DNA of 64,000 nt from JAWXUC01 sp044432975 (GTDB taxonomy: Bacteria > Pseudomonadota > Alphaproteobacteria > RF32 > CAG-239). The position numbers and the translations under genes were made by a program. Of the stretch, positions 50,632 to 58,931 are shown one piece after another. Each line of letters begins with the position of its first letter. The first letter of the stretch is position 1. The notes below the pieces were generated by a model. That model saw nothing but the letters and a program-made list of their open reading frames with translations, was not told where the DNA came from and did no database searches. The stretch lies in assembly GCA_044432975.1 (NCBI GenBank), contig JAWXUC010000005.1:1-64000 (forward strand), in the 5' to 3' direction.

Positions 50632-51981
50632 TTACATAAAGTGTCTTATGTGTAGGTAAAGTGCTGCAATACCAACAGTTACTAACATGGTTGGAATAGA
50701 CCATATTAAGAACTTTAAGAAAGATATTGGATGTCCTTCTCGACTAGCCATACCTGCAACAATAACGTTTGCAGAAGCTGCAATTAAAGATCCGTTACCG
50801 CCAAAGCAAGAGCCTAAAGATAAAGCCCACCACACTGGCATCATAGCTTCACGTCCGCCCATAGAAGGCTCCATAGATTTAACAAGCGGAATCATTGTTG
50901 CCACAAATGGAATGTTATCAATAGCTGTTGATACAATCGCTGAAACCCATAATACAAGCATTGTTGCTTTTTCAATACTTCCGTCAGTTAACGCTACAAA
51001 TTTATGTCCTAAAACTTCTAAAACACCTGCAACCTCAAGACCGTAAACAATTGCAAATAATCCTGTAAAGAAGAATATTGTTGTCCAGTCAACAAGCCCA
51101 AAAGCTTCTTCAACTTTGTGGTCGCGAGTTTCGTGAGAATCTCCTAATGTATATAATAACAGTAATATTGCGGCTCCCATAAGGGCAATTGTTCCGTTGG
51201 CAATATGAATGTGTTCTGCCATAATAAATCCAAATATAACGAGAGCTAATACAGATAAAGATTTCCATAACAACTTCCAGTCAGTGATTGTATCAATTTC
51301 TGATATGCTCATTACAGCGGCTCTATTTCTCTTACTAGTCTCCATTCTTTTGCCCCAAATTTGGTCAAAAGCAAAAATGAATACAGCCATAGTTATGCAT
51401 ACAACAACTCCTAATTCATTAAGAAAATCGGTGAAACTTAAACCCAAAGCAGAGCCAATTAATATGTTTGGTGGATCTCCAATTAAAGTAGATGTGCCAC
51501 CAATATTAGATGCAAATATTTCAAGCACTAAAAATGGATAAGGATTAATTTTTAACTTACGAGTAATTTGAAAAGTAACAGGTACAATCAATAAAACTGT
51601 AGTAACATTATCCAAAAAAGCAGAGAATACAGCTGTAACTAAGATTAGGACAGTCAAAATCCCTCTGGGGTTTGCCTTTACTTTTTTTGCGGCCCAAACC
51701 GCAACATATTGAAACATACCAGATTTTTCTGCAATACCTACAATAATCATCATACCACTTAAAAGAGCGATTGTGTTAAAATCGATTCCTTTAAGTGCTG
51801 TTTGTTGTGTTAGAATGCCTGTGAAAATCATTATTCCAGCACCTAACATCGCAACAATAGCTCTGTTGATTTTTTCTGTGAATAATACGATATAACTTAT
51901 TATTAATATTATGGTAGATAAAACCATTGGGTTCATATCCATAAACACTTTTGTGGCTTGTGCCACATCATGACCGTGCAT
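50632..51981 (-). CDS. ArsB/NhaD-superfamily transporter, copy 1
   Basis: This 449-residue inner-membrane transporter has about 11-12 helices and ion-transporter-superfamily motifs: LLSGMMIIVGIAEKSGMF, FLDNVTTVLLIVPVTFQI, SNIGGTSTLIGDPPNILIGS and, in the mirrored second half, TAIDNIPFVATMIPLVKSM with CFGGNGSLIAASANVIVAG. Relatives include NhaD Na+/H+ antiporters and arsenite permeases; by eye this is closer to the P-protein/NhaD group. The N-terminus is His-containing (MHGHDVAQ). It is a tandem duplicate of 52111-53460 with its own upstream region. Confidence 0.87.
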   Translation of the reverse strand: MHGHDVAQATKVFMDMNPMVLSTIILIISYIVLFTEKINRAIVAMLGAGIMIFTGILTQQTALKGIDFNTIALLSGMMIIVGIAEKSGMFQYVAVWAAKKVKANPRGILTVLILVTAVFSAFLDNVTTVLLIVPVTFQITRKLKINPYPFLVLEIFASNIGGTSTLIGDPPNILIGSALGLSFTDFLNELGVVVCITMAVFIFAFDQIWGKRMETSKRNRAAVMSISEIDTITDWKLLWKSLSVLALVIFGFIMAEHIHIANGTIALMGAAILLLLYTLGDSHETRDHKVEEAFGLVDWTTIFFFTGLFAIVYGLEVAGVLEVLGHKFVALTDGSIEKATMLVLWVSAIVSTAIDNIPFVATMIPLVKSMEPSMGGREAMMPVWWALSLGSCFGGNGSLIAASANVIVAGMASREGHPISFLKFLIWSIPTMLVTVGIAALYLHIRHFM

Positions 51982-52066
51982 ATTTAAGCTCCTATTTTTT
52001 TTATACTGTCATGAAGACTAGACCTAAATATTAAATTTTTTATTAATTTTTTTTGTTAATAAAAAA

Positions 52067-52104
52067 ACATCGCTAATTCAGTGGTGTACTTGAATTAGCG
52101 ATGT
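52067..52104 (-). terminator. Terminator between the two transporter copies
   Basis: ACATCGCTAATTCA and TGAATTAGCGATGT form a perfect 14-bp stem with a 10-base loop. On the minus strand it is followed by seven T residues. It ends copy 2, so copy 1 must have its own promoter. Confidence 0.9.
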
Positions 52105-52110
52105 GTGTAT

Positions 52111-53460
52111 TTACATAAAATGTCTAATGTGTAAGTATAGGGCCGCGATTCCAACCGTTACTAACATGGTCGGAATTGACCATATTAAGAACTTTAAGAA
52201 AGATATCGGGTGTCCTTCTCGACTAGCCATACCTGCAACAATAACGTTTGCAGAAGCCGCGATTAAAGAACCATTACCACCAAAACAAGAACCTAAAGAT
52301 AACGCCCACCATACTGGCATCATAGCTTCACGTCCGCCCATAGAAGGCTCCATAGATTTAACAAGTGGAATCATTGTTGCTACAAATGGAATATTATCAA
52401 TAGCTGTTGATACAATCGCTGAAATCCATAATACAAGCATTGCCGCTTTTTCAATACTTCCGTCGGTCAATTCGATGAATTTTTCGCCTAAAACACCTAA
52501 AACACCTGCAACCTCAAGACCGTAAACAATTGCAAATAATCCTGTAAAGAAGAATATTGTTGTCCAGTCAACAAGCCCAAAAGCTTCTTCAACTTTGTGG
52601 TCGCGAGTTTCGTGAGAATCTCCTAATGTATATAATAACAGTAATATTGCGGCTCCCATAAGGGCAATTGTTCCGTTGGCAATATGAATGTGTTCTGCCA
52701 TAATAAATCCAAATATAACGAGAGCTAATACAGATAAAGATTTCCACAATAGCTTCCAGTCAGTGATTGTATCAATCGCAGAAATTTGCATTACGGCTTT
52801 TTTGTTTTTTTCAGATGTCGTCATTCTTTTGCCCCAAATTTGGTCAAAAGCAAAGATGAATACAACCATTGTAATGCTTACGATTAATCCAAGCTCGTTT
52901 AAAAAGTCCATAAAGCTCAAGCCTAAAGCAGAGCCAATAAGAATGTTTGGTGGGTCGCCAATAAGTGTAGATGTTCCACCAATATTTGAAGCAAAAATTT
53001 CAACAATTAAAAATGGATATGGATTTATTTTTAATTTTCGGGTAATTTGAAAAGTAACAGGTACAATTAATAAAACTGTAGTTACATTATCTAAAAGTGC
53101 AGAAAATACCGCGGTAACTATAATTAAAACAGCCATAATTCCGCGTGGGCTTGCCTTAACTTTTTGAGCGGACCAAACCGCCACATATTGAAACATTCCT
53201 GATTTTTCAGCAATACCAACAACAATCATCATACCACTTAAGAGTGCGATAGTGTTGAAGTCGATTCCCTTTAGTGCTGTTTGTTGGGTTAGTATTCCCG
53301 CAAAAATCATTATGCCAGCGCCAATCATAGCAACAACAGCTCTATTTAGTTTTTCTGTAAATAATACAATATAGCTGATAATTAATATCGCTGTTGATAA
53401 AACCATTGGGTTCATATCCATAAATACTTTTGTAGCTTGTGCTACGTCATGACCGTGCAT
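52111..53460 (-). CDS. ArsB/NhaD-superfamily transporter, copy 2
   Basis: This copy has the same length, topology and motifs as copy 1 (MHGHDVAQ start, SALLDNVTTVLLIVP, GDPPNILIGSALGLS, mirrored second-half TAIDNIPFVATMIP). Residue differences cluster in the first half and around residue 210 (EKNKKAVMQISAID versus KRNRAAVMSISEID). The second half is almost unchanged and includes a 250-base stretch with no nucleotide difference. The gene upstream on the same strand is an efflux adaptor, 73 bases away. Confidence 0.87.
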   Translation of the reverse strand: MHGHDVAQATKVFMDMNPMVLSTAILIISYIVLFTEKLNRAVVAMIGAGIMIFAGILTQQTALKGIDFNTIALLSGMMIVVGIAEKSGMFQYVAVWSAQKVKASPRGIMAVLIIVTAVFSALLDNVTTVLLIVPVTFQITRKLKINPYPFLIVEIFASNIGGTSTLIGDPPNILIGSALGLSFMDFLNELGLIVSITMVVFIFAFDQIWGKRMTTSEKNKKAVMQISAIDTITDWKLLWKSLSVLALVIFGFIMAEHIHIANGTIALMGAAILLLLYTLGDSHETRDHKVEEAFGLVDWTTIFFFTGLFAIVYGLEVAGVLGVLGEKFIELTDGSIEKAAMLVLWISAIVSTAIDNIPFVATMIPLVKSMEPSMGGREAMMPVWWALSLGSCFGGNGSLIAASANVIVAGMASREGHPISFLKFLIWSIPTMLVTVGIAALYLHIRHFM

Positions 53461-53533
53461 AGAAATCTCCTATTTATTATTAATACGCACCGCCATTGTA
53501 AACCTAATTACTAAATATTTTATTAATGAAGGT

Positions 53534-54658
53534 TTATTTTTTAATTGCTTCTGATTTTTTTACAGGCATATCAGGGCGGATTTTCATTAAAGGTGATGTT
53601 ATTACGATATCTCCATTATTTAATCCTTCATCAATAATCCAAGTGTTATTAGGTCCAGACAGGCCAGTAACAACAGGAGTTAATGTCGCTAATCCTTTGT
53701 CATTTATAGTATAAACAAATTGTCCTTGTGTGTTTTGCATAACAGCAGACTTAGGAACAGATATTGCTTGAAGTCTATTTAATCCTTCTAAAACGATTCT
53801 AACAAACTGTCCTGGCATAATTCTTTTTTGTGGATTCTCAAATATAGCTCTAGATTGTATAGTTCCTGTTGTTTGATCTACGACAGAATTTGTAAAATTT
53901 AGAGATCCTTCAACTGGATAAAAACTATCGTCATCAAATTTTATTTTTGCTATAATATTTTCTTTTTTATCGCTTCTAGGGTTGTTTACCAAGCCTTTTT
54001 CAACAAGGTTTGCCAAAGAAAACATTTCTTTATCTGTAGTTGAAAACATTACATATATAGGATTTAATTGCGTGATGTTTGTTAGTAAATCTGTGGCATT
54101 TATTAAACTACCTTCTGATTTTGCCTCTAGGCTTGTGATTCCCGAAATAGGTGCTGTTACTTTGGTCCAGTCCAGATTTAATTGAGCCGATTCTACTTCT
54201 GCTTTTGCAAGCTCAATGCTAGCTTTTGTTGTATCTAATGTTGCTTTTGCATCATCAAGAGCTTTAGCAGAAACGATTCTATCTTCAAATAAAACGTCCA
54301 TTCTGTGGTATTGGTTTTCTGCAGCATCAAGTTGTGCTTGTTGTTGAGATAATGCCGCCTTTGCTTGATTAAGAGTTGCTTGATATGGGGCGGGGTCTAT
54401 TTCAAACAAAACTTGTCCTTCTTCAACATCAGCTCCTTCGGTGTAGTTTCTTTTAAGTAAAATACCAGAAACTCTAGATCTAACTTCAACTTCTTTAAAT
54501 CCCTGAGCTTTACCAGAAAACTCTAAATCTAGAGGAATATCTTGCTTTTGTAAGCTTATTGTCTCTACTTCAAGTTTTTTAACTTCTGCTGTTTGTTTGT
54601 CTTTATCTTTACAAGCGCTTAGTAGCGCTACAAGTATCATTAAATATCTTAATTTCAT
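53534..54658 (-). CDS. RND/HlyD-family efflux adaptor lipoprotein (AcrA-like), orphan
   Basis: This periplasmic membrane-fusion protein of 374 residues has lipobox LLSAC, the paired lipoyl half-motifs (VRSRVSGILLKRNYTEGADV, VTAPISGITSLEAKSEG), an alpha-hairpin between them (ALSQQQAQLDAAENQYHRMD) and a beta-barrel with PGQFVRIVLEG. AcrA relatives bridge an RND pump and an outer-membrane channel, but neither gene is next to it. I start at 54658, with AAGGAGA upstream; that site lies inside a hairpin (see 54665-54690). Confidence 0.87.
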   Translation of the reverse strand: MKLRYLMILVALLSACKDKDKQTAEVKKLEVETISLQKQDIPLDLEFSGKAQGFKEVEVRSRVSGILLKRNYTEGADVEEGQVLFEIDPAPYQATLNQAKAALSQQQAQLDAAENQYHRMDVLFEDRIVSAKALDDAKATLDTTKASIELAKAEVESAQLNLDWTKVTAPISGITSLEAKSEGSLINATDLLTNITQLNPIYVMFSTTDKEMFSLANLVEKGLVNNPRSDKKENIIAKIKFDDDSFYPVEGSLNFTNSVVDQTTGTIQSRAIFENPQKRIMPGQFVRIVLEGLNRLQAISVPKSAVMQNTQGQFVYTINDKGLATLTPVVTGLSGPNNTWIIDEGLNNGDIVITSPLMKIRPDMPVKKSEAIKK

Positions 54659-54664
54659 AAAAAA

Positions 54665-54690
54665 TCTCCTTAATAAATATATTAAGGAGA
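54665..54690 (-). promoter_or_regulatory. Hairpin containing the adaptor's ribosome-binding site
   Basis: TCTCCTTAAT and ATTAAGGAGA form a perfect 10-bp stem with a 6-base loop on the minus-strand transcript, followed by TTTTTT and then the ATG. The Shine-Dalgarno sequence AAGGAGA is one arm, so the structure can either hide the site or act as an intrinsic terminator. Confidence 0.65.
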
Positions 54691-54714
54691 AAAAAATATT
54701 TTTCAATATAAAAA

Positions 54715-54897
54715 CTATTCTGGTAGGATAGTTTCGTCTTCGTTTCCTGTTATTTCTGGGTTTGTCTCAACCACATCTATAACTTCTTCAATAACCTCTG
54801 GTGATTTGGTTTGTATTGAAAAACCAGCTTCTTTAACTAAAAAAGAGATTAAGTATAATATTGCAATAACTAAAACAATGTAAAATAATTTTTTCAT
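54715..54897 (-). CDS. Small membrane protein, 60 residues
   Basis: One membrane helix (about residues 4-22, LFYIVLVIAILYLISFLV) is followed by an acidic, Val/Glu-rich tail (EVIEEVIDVVETNPE). It is not recognised. AAAGGA eight bases before the ATG supports it. It precedes the efflux adaptor, with the RBS-containing hairpin between them, and diverges from acpP. Confidence 0.65.
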   Translation of the reverse strand: MKKLFYIVLVIAILYLISFLVKEAGFSIQTKSPEVIEEVIDVVETNPEITGNEDETILPE

Positions 54898-55028
54898 GTT
54901 TGTTTTATCCTTTATTAATGTAATGTTTCTTTTAACTTATCTTAGTTTGTTAAAAAGTCAACACAAGATATCTTTTAAGGTAAAACATGGTGTTATGGGC
55001 TTGATTTGGGATAAAATAAAAAAAAAGC

Positions 55029-55057
55029 TTGTCAAAACTAAAAAAGGTTGTTATTAA
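55029..55057 (+). promoter_or_regulatory. Possible acpP promoter
   Basis: TTGTCA (029-034) lies 17 bases from TATTAA (052-057), about 58 bases before the acpP start. The -10 is a moderate match only. Confidence 0.4.
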
Positions 55058-55114
55058 AAATCCATCAAGGCGAACACGTCTTGGTTTGTTTTAATTTATT
55101 TAGAGGTTTATCAT

Positions 55115-55348
55115 ATGACTGATACAGCTAATCGCGTAAAAAAAATCGTTGCAGAACATCTTGGTGTTGAAGAAACTAAAGTTACTGACACAGCAAGCTT
55201 TATTGATGATTTGGGCGCAGATAGTTTAGATACTGTTGAATTAGTAATGGCTTTTGAAGAAGAATTTGGGTGTGAAATTCCAGATGACGCAGCAGAAAAA
55301 ATATTAACTGTTAAAGATGCTATCGACTATCTTTCTAAAAATGCTTAA
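55115..55348 (+). CDS. acpP: Acyl carrier protein
   Basis: This 77-residue acidic helical carrier moves fatty-acyl chains between synthesis enzymes. The phosphopantetheine attachment Ser is residue 37 in DLGADSLDTVELVM, and helix 3 reads EIPDDAAEKILTV. It is followed after a hairpin by fabF, the standard order in Proteobacteria. fabD and fabG are not directly upstream. Confidence 0.97.
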   Translation: MTDTANRVKKIVAEHLGVEETKVTDTASFIDDLGADSLDTVELVMAFEEEFGCEIPDDAAEKILTVKDAIDYLSKNA

Positions 55349-55377
55349 TTCAATAGTAAGAAATAAGTAAATATGAT

Positions 55378-55412
55378 GAGACTCGCTGTTTTTTAAGCGA
55401 GTTTCGTTTTAT
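55378..55412 (+). terminator. Terminator between acpP and fabF
   Basis: GAGACTCGCT pairs with AGCGAGTTTC around a T-rich loop and is followed by GTTTTATTT. It probably lowers readthrough so that acpP is made in excess of fabF. Confidence 0.7.
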
Positions 55413-55439
55413 TTGAAATAATAAAAAAAGAGGATTTTA

Positions 55440-56708
55440 ATGAAAAGAGTTGTTATAACTGGTTTAGGCGCATTAACTCCATTTGGTAGAGGCGTTGATT
55501 ATAACTGGAAAAATATATTGGCAGGCAAATCTGCAATTACAAACATAGAGGGTTATGATTTAAAAGATATTCCTGTTACAATTGGTGGACAAGTAAAGTT
55601 TGGAACAGAAGAAGGGCAATTTGATGCGGATTCTGTTATGGAACCAAAAGAACAAAAAAGAGTAGATAAATTTATTTTGTTTGGTCTTGCTGCAGGAACA
55701 GATGCTATTGAGGATTCTGGTTGGAAGCCTGAGACAGAAGAAGATAAATATCGTTCAGGTGTTATGATTGGTGCTGGTATTGGCGGTTTAGAAGCAATAT
55801 ATAATAATTCTATTCTTTTGCACGAAAATGGATGTAGAAAAATATCTCCATTCTTTATTCCTTCTTGCTTAATCAATTTAACAGCAGGTCATTTGTCTAT
55901 TAAATATGGTTATAAAGGTCCAAACCATTCATGTGTAACAGCTTGTGCAACAGGTACACATGCAATTGGTGATGCATATAGAATAATTGCAATGGGTGAT
56001 GCAGATGTTATTGTTGCTGGTGGTGCAGAATCTGCAGTAAATCCATTGGCTATGGCTGGTTTTGCAAGAATGAAAGCTGTAACTTCTGATTTTAATGACA
56101 ACCCAACAAAAGCATCTCGTCCATGGGATAAAGATAGAAGCGGATTCGTAATGGGTGAAGGTGCTGGTGCAGTTGTTCTTGAAGAATTAGATCACGCTCT
56201 TGCTCGTGGTGCAAAAATATATGCAGAAATTGTAGGTTATGGAATGAGCGGTGATGCATATCACATTACAGCTCCATCTGGTGATGGTGCATATAGAGCA
56301 ATGAAAACAGCTGTAGAACATGCAAAAGATGCAGGTGTTGAATTAAAAGATATCAATTATATTAATGCTCATGGTACATCAACTCCTTTAGGGGATATTG
56401 GTGAGCTTGAAGCAGTTAAAAAATTGTTTGGTAATGATGTAGAATATACTTCAATGTCTTCAACAAAATCATCTGTAGGTCATTTATTAGGTGCTGCAGG
56501 TGCTGTTGAAGCTATTTTCTCTATTAAGGCTGTTGAAGATCAAGTTTGTCCTCCAACACTTAATTTAGAAAATCCAGATGATGCTGCAACAGGTATTGAT
56601 TTAGTGCCATTAAAAGCAAAATCAAAAGAAATAAATGCTGCAATGTCAAATTCTTTTGGCTTTGGTGGTACAAATGCTTCTTTAATATTTAAGAAGTATA
56701 ATGCTTAA
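55440..56708 (+). CDS. fabF: 3-oxoacyl-ACP synthase II
   Basis: This condensing enzyme of 422 residues elongates acyl-ACP. The catalytic triad is visible: Cys in VTACATGTHAIG (near residue 165), His in NAHGTSTPLGD (near 305) and His in SSVGHLLGAAGAVE (near 342), with the C-terminal SFGFGGTN loop. The stop overlaps the mltG start by eight bases, so the pair is coupled. Confidence 0.97.
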   Translation: MKRVVITGLGALTPFGRGVDYNWKNILAGKSAITNIEGYDLKDIPVTIGGQVKFGTEEGQFDADSVMEPKEQKRVDKFILFGLAAGTDAIEDSGWKPETEEDKYRSGVMIGAGIGGLEAIYNNSILLHENGCRKISPFFIPSCLINLTAGHLSIKYGYKGPNHSCVTACATGTHAIGDAYRIIAMGDADVIVAGGAESAVNPLAMAGFARMKAVTSDFNDNPTKASRPWDKDRSGFVMGEGAGAVVLEELDHALARGAKIYAEIVGYGMSGDAYHITAPSGDGAYRAMKTAVEHAKDAGVELKDINYINAHGTSTPLGDIGELEAVKKLFGNDVEYTSMSSTKSSVGHLLGAAGAVEAIFSIKAVEDQVCPPTLNLENPDDAATGIDLVPLKAKSKEINAAMSNSFGFGGTNASLIFKKYNA

Positions 56709-57663
56709 AAAAAATATTTTTATTCTAATTGCCTTAATGGCTTTAGGTTTGGTTCTATTTAGTGGGTGGCTTTTTAAACAAAAAGGCCCACTTTCAGAGC
56801 CTAAAATTGTAGAAATAAAAAAAGGATATGGTGTTAGTGTTGTTGCTAATGTTTTAGAAGAAAACGGCATTATAAAATATCCTTTTCTTTTTAAGCTCAA
56901 AGTAAAATTATCAGGTCTTTCAAACAATATAAAAGCTGGTGAATATGAGTTTATTCCCCAAATTAGTGCTTCTGAAGTTTTAAATAAAATAGTTAAAGGT
57001 GATCTTTATTACAATAGGTTAACAATCCCAGAAGGATTAACTGTTGGTGAAGTTATGTATATGATTGAAAGTCATCCAAAACTTACAGGTGAGATAAGTA
57101 TAGATGTAAAAGAAGGTGATTTACTTCCAGAAACATATAGTTTTTCATCAGGTATGCATAAAGATTTGCTTGTTAAAGATATGAAAAAGCAAATGAATAA
57201 AGCTCTTGATAGTGCTTGGGCAAAAAGAACCCCTAATCCTTATATAAAAACAAAAAAAGATGCTCTTATTTTGGCCTCTATAATAGAGAAAGAAACATCT
57301 ATTAACGGTGAACGAGGTTTGGTTGCATCTGTATTTTTAAATAGATTAAAAAAGGGAATGAGGTTGCAGACAGATCCAACTGTAATATATGCTATTACTA
57401 ACGGAGAATTTAATTTTGGCAGAAAACTTTATAGAAAAGATTTGCAGTATGATAGCCCTTATAATACTTATAGAAATTATGGTCTTCCTCCAGGGCCTAT
57501 TTGCAATCCAGGAGTTAAGGCTATAAATGCCGCATTAAATTCAGATACTTCAGATTATTTATATTTTGTTGCAAATGGTAAAGGTGGTCATAATTTTTCA
57601 AAAACTTTATCTGAGCATAATAAAAACGTGCAACAGTGGCGCAATAAAAGAAAAGGCAAATAA
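56701..57663 (+). CDS. mltG: Endolytic murein transglycosylase MltG
   Basis: This inner-membrane YceG-family enzyme (320 residues) cuts nascent glycan strands. There is one N-terminal helix (about 4-24), a LysM-like domain (GYGVSVVANVLEENGII) and the catalytic domain with ILASIIEKETSINGERGLVASVFLNRL (catalytic Glu in IEKE), RLQTDPTVIYA and SPYNTYRNYGLPPGPICNPG. fabF-mltG adjacency is common in Proteobacteria. Its stop codon lies inside the terminator stem. Confidence 0.95.
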   Translation: MLKKNIFILIALMALGLVLFSGWLFKQKGPLSEPKIVEIKKGYGVSVVANVLEENGIIKYPFLFKLKVKLSGLSNNIKAGEYEFIPQISASEVLNKIVKGDLYYNRLTIPEGLTVGEVMYMIESHPKLTGEISIDVKEGDLLPETYSFSSGMHKDLLVKDMKKQMNKALDSAWAKRTPNPYIKTKKDALILASIIEKETSINGERGLVASVFLNRLKKGMRLQTDPTVIYAITNGEFNFGRKLYRKDLQYDSPYNTYRNYGLPPGPICNPGVKAINAALNSDTSDYLYFVANGKGGHNFSKTLSEHNKNVQQWRNKRKGK

Positions 57664-57679
57664 CTTATTTGCCTTTTTG
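57651..57679. terminator. Bidirectional terminator overlapping the mltG stop
   Basis: AAAAGGCAAATAA and TTATTTGCCTTTT are near-perfect inverted arms with a minimal centre and A- and T-runs at either end. It ends mltG and the convergent gene at 57681. Confidence 0.75.
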
Positions 57680-57680
57680 T

Positions 57681-58049
57681 TTATTGAACATACATAAGAG
57701 CTTCGCCATGACATTCGGTATATTTTCCTCTCCATTCATACCCACCTAACAACTCACTTAGGGATAAGTTTTTTCCATCAGGAGCTGCACATGTGGTAGT
57801 GTCATATTTAAAATCTTCCTGAGGGATACATTCTTTTACTAAGGACGGATATTTAGAGCATCTTCCAATTGGTATTTCATCTGCATCGCATTCAGAAGCA
57901 TTTATGTTGTAGCCATTTGCTCTACAATCACTAATTTTTTTATTAGAATTAAGGTTGAAAGTAGCTCTTCCAACGTTTCCTCCGCTTTCATTTGCCTGAA
58001 CATTGCTTACTAATAAGATTGTTAAGATAATAGCTAAGTTAAATTTCAT
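57681..58049 (-). CDS. Cysteine-rich small exported protein, 122 residues
   Basis: A signal peptide (MKFNLAIILTILLVSNVQAN) is followed by a module with six cysteines (SDCRANGY, ASECDADEIPIGRC, VKECIPQ, TTTCAAPDG, YTECHGE). The spacing pattern, with GY..C..C and a K-Y-x-E-C end, resembles the N-terminal module of the protein at 6017-6799. A GAGGA site lies six bases before the ATG. Function is unknown; it is probably a disulfide-stabilised surface or periplasmic protein. Confidence 0.7.
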   Translation of the reverse strand: MKFNLAIILTILLVSNVQANESGGNVGRATFNLNSNKKISDCRANGYNINASECDADEIPIGRCSKYPSLVKECIPQEDFKYDTTTCAAPDGKNLSLSELLGGYEWRGKYTECHGEALMYVQ

Positions 58050-58202
58050 ATTAAGTCCTCTATTTGTTGCGTAATTATAAAAAAGTATATTGTTATTTTA
58101 ACAAAAGACAAGTCTATTTTTTGTTTTCTAAAAAATATAAATACCTCTTTACTTTTAGACAATCAAAATATAATATAATAACAAATAATAAAGAGAATTA
58201 AG

Positions 58203-58931
58203 ATGCAAGATATTTTTAATACCGTATTTAAATATAAAGAAAAAGAAAGTCCTGATACTTTGGGTTATTACCCAGAGCGAGTACACGTTGGCGCTTTCCC
58301 AGAAAGAAGATATTTATGGTCATCTAGAATGCTCGTTATTTTATCAACAACAAGCATCGCAATTAACATTGTTTTGGCTTCAACACTTATTTTGCTTCTT
58401 CCTCAAAGAACAGTTATTCCAAGAATGCTTCATCCTGATCAGGATTTTTACGGACTTGCACAAACTCAACCTGCAGAAAAAAGAGTTTTAGCAACAGATT
58501 TATTAGCAGAATCAGATATTGCAGATTATATAAAAACACGTTATGGGGTTAGTAGTGAAAAAGAATTAGATGATGCTAAAAGAGGAGATGGTTCTAGGTT
58601 TTTCTTTATGTCTTCAACAGAAGCGTATAGCAAATATTTAAAAACTGAAGTTGAATATACAAATATTTTGCGAGGAAAAGGATTAACTAGAGATGTAGAA
58701 ATACAATGGATTAAGCCTATAGCAGTAGGTCTTTGGCAGGCTCAGTTTATTACATATGATAAATACCCAGACAAACCAGAAGATGCTAATGTTTGGAGAG
58801 CTTTAATAAGAATTGCTTATCGTCCTATCCCTTTTAAAACAAAAGCAGATATAATAAAAAATCCATATAAATTTGTTGTTGAAAGTTTTAATCTCTCTTA
58901 TGTAGGAAAAAAAGATGACTCTGAAATTTGA
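58203..58931 (+). CDS. VirB8-like type IV secretion component, orphan
   Basis: This 242-residue protein has a cytoplasmic N-terminus, one helix (about residues 43-66) and a periplasmic NTF2-like domain. Its end (WRALIRIAYRPIPF, then NPYKFVVESFNLSYVG) matches the VirB8/TrbF ending 'NP.GF.V..Y'. VirB8 is an inner-membrane scaffold of type IV secretion and conjugation channels. No other vir/trb/icm gene is in the window, and its 3' end overlaps tgt by 17 bases. An IcmL/DotI-type relation is an alternative. Confidence 0.68.
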   Translation: MQDIFNTVFKYKEKESPDTLGYYPERVHVGAFPERRYLWSSRMLVILSTTSIAINIVLASTLILLLPQRTVIPRMLHPDQDFYGLAQTQPAEKRVLATDLLAESDIADYIKTRYGVSSEKELDDAKRGDGSRFFFMSSTEAYSKYLKTEVEYTNILRGKGLTRDVEIQWIKPIAVGLWQAQFITYDKYPDKPEDANVWRALIRIAYRPIPFKTKADIIKNPYKFVVESFNLSYVGKKDDSEI

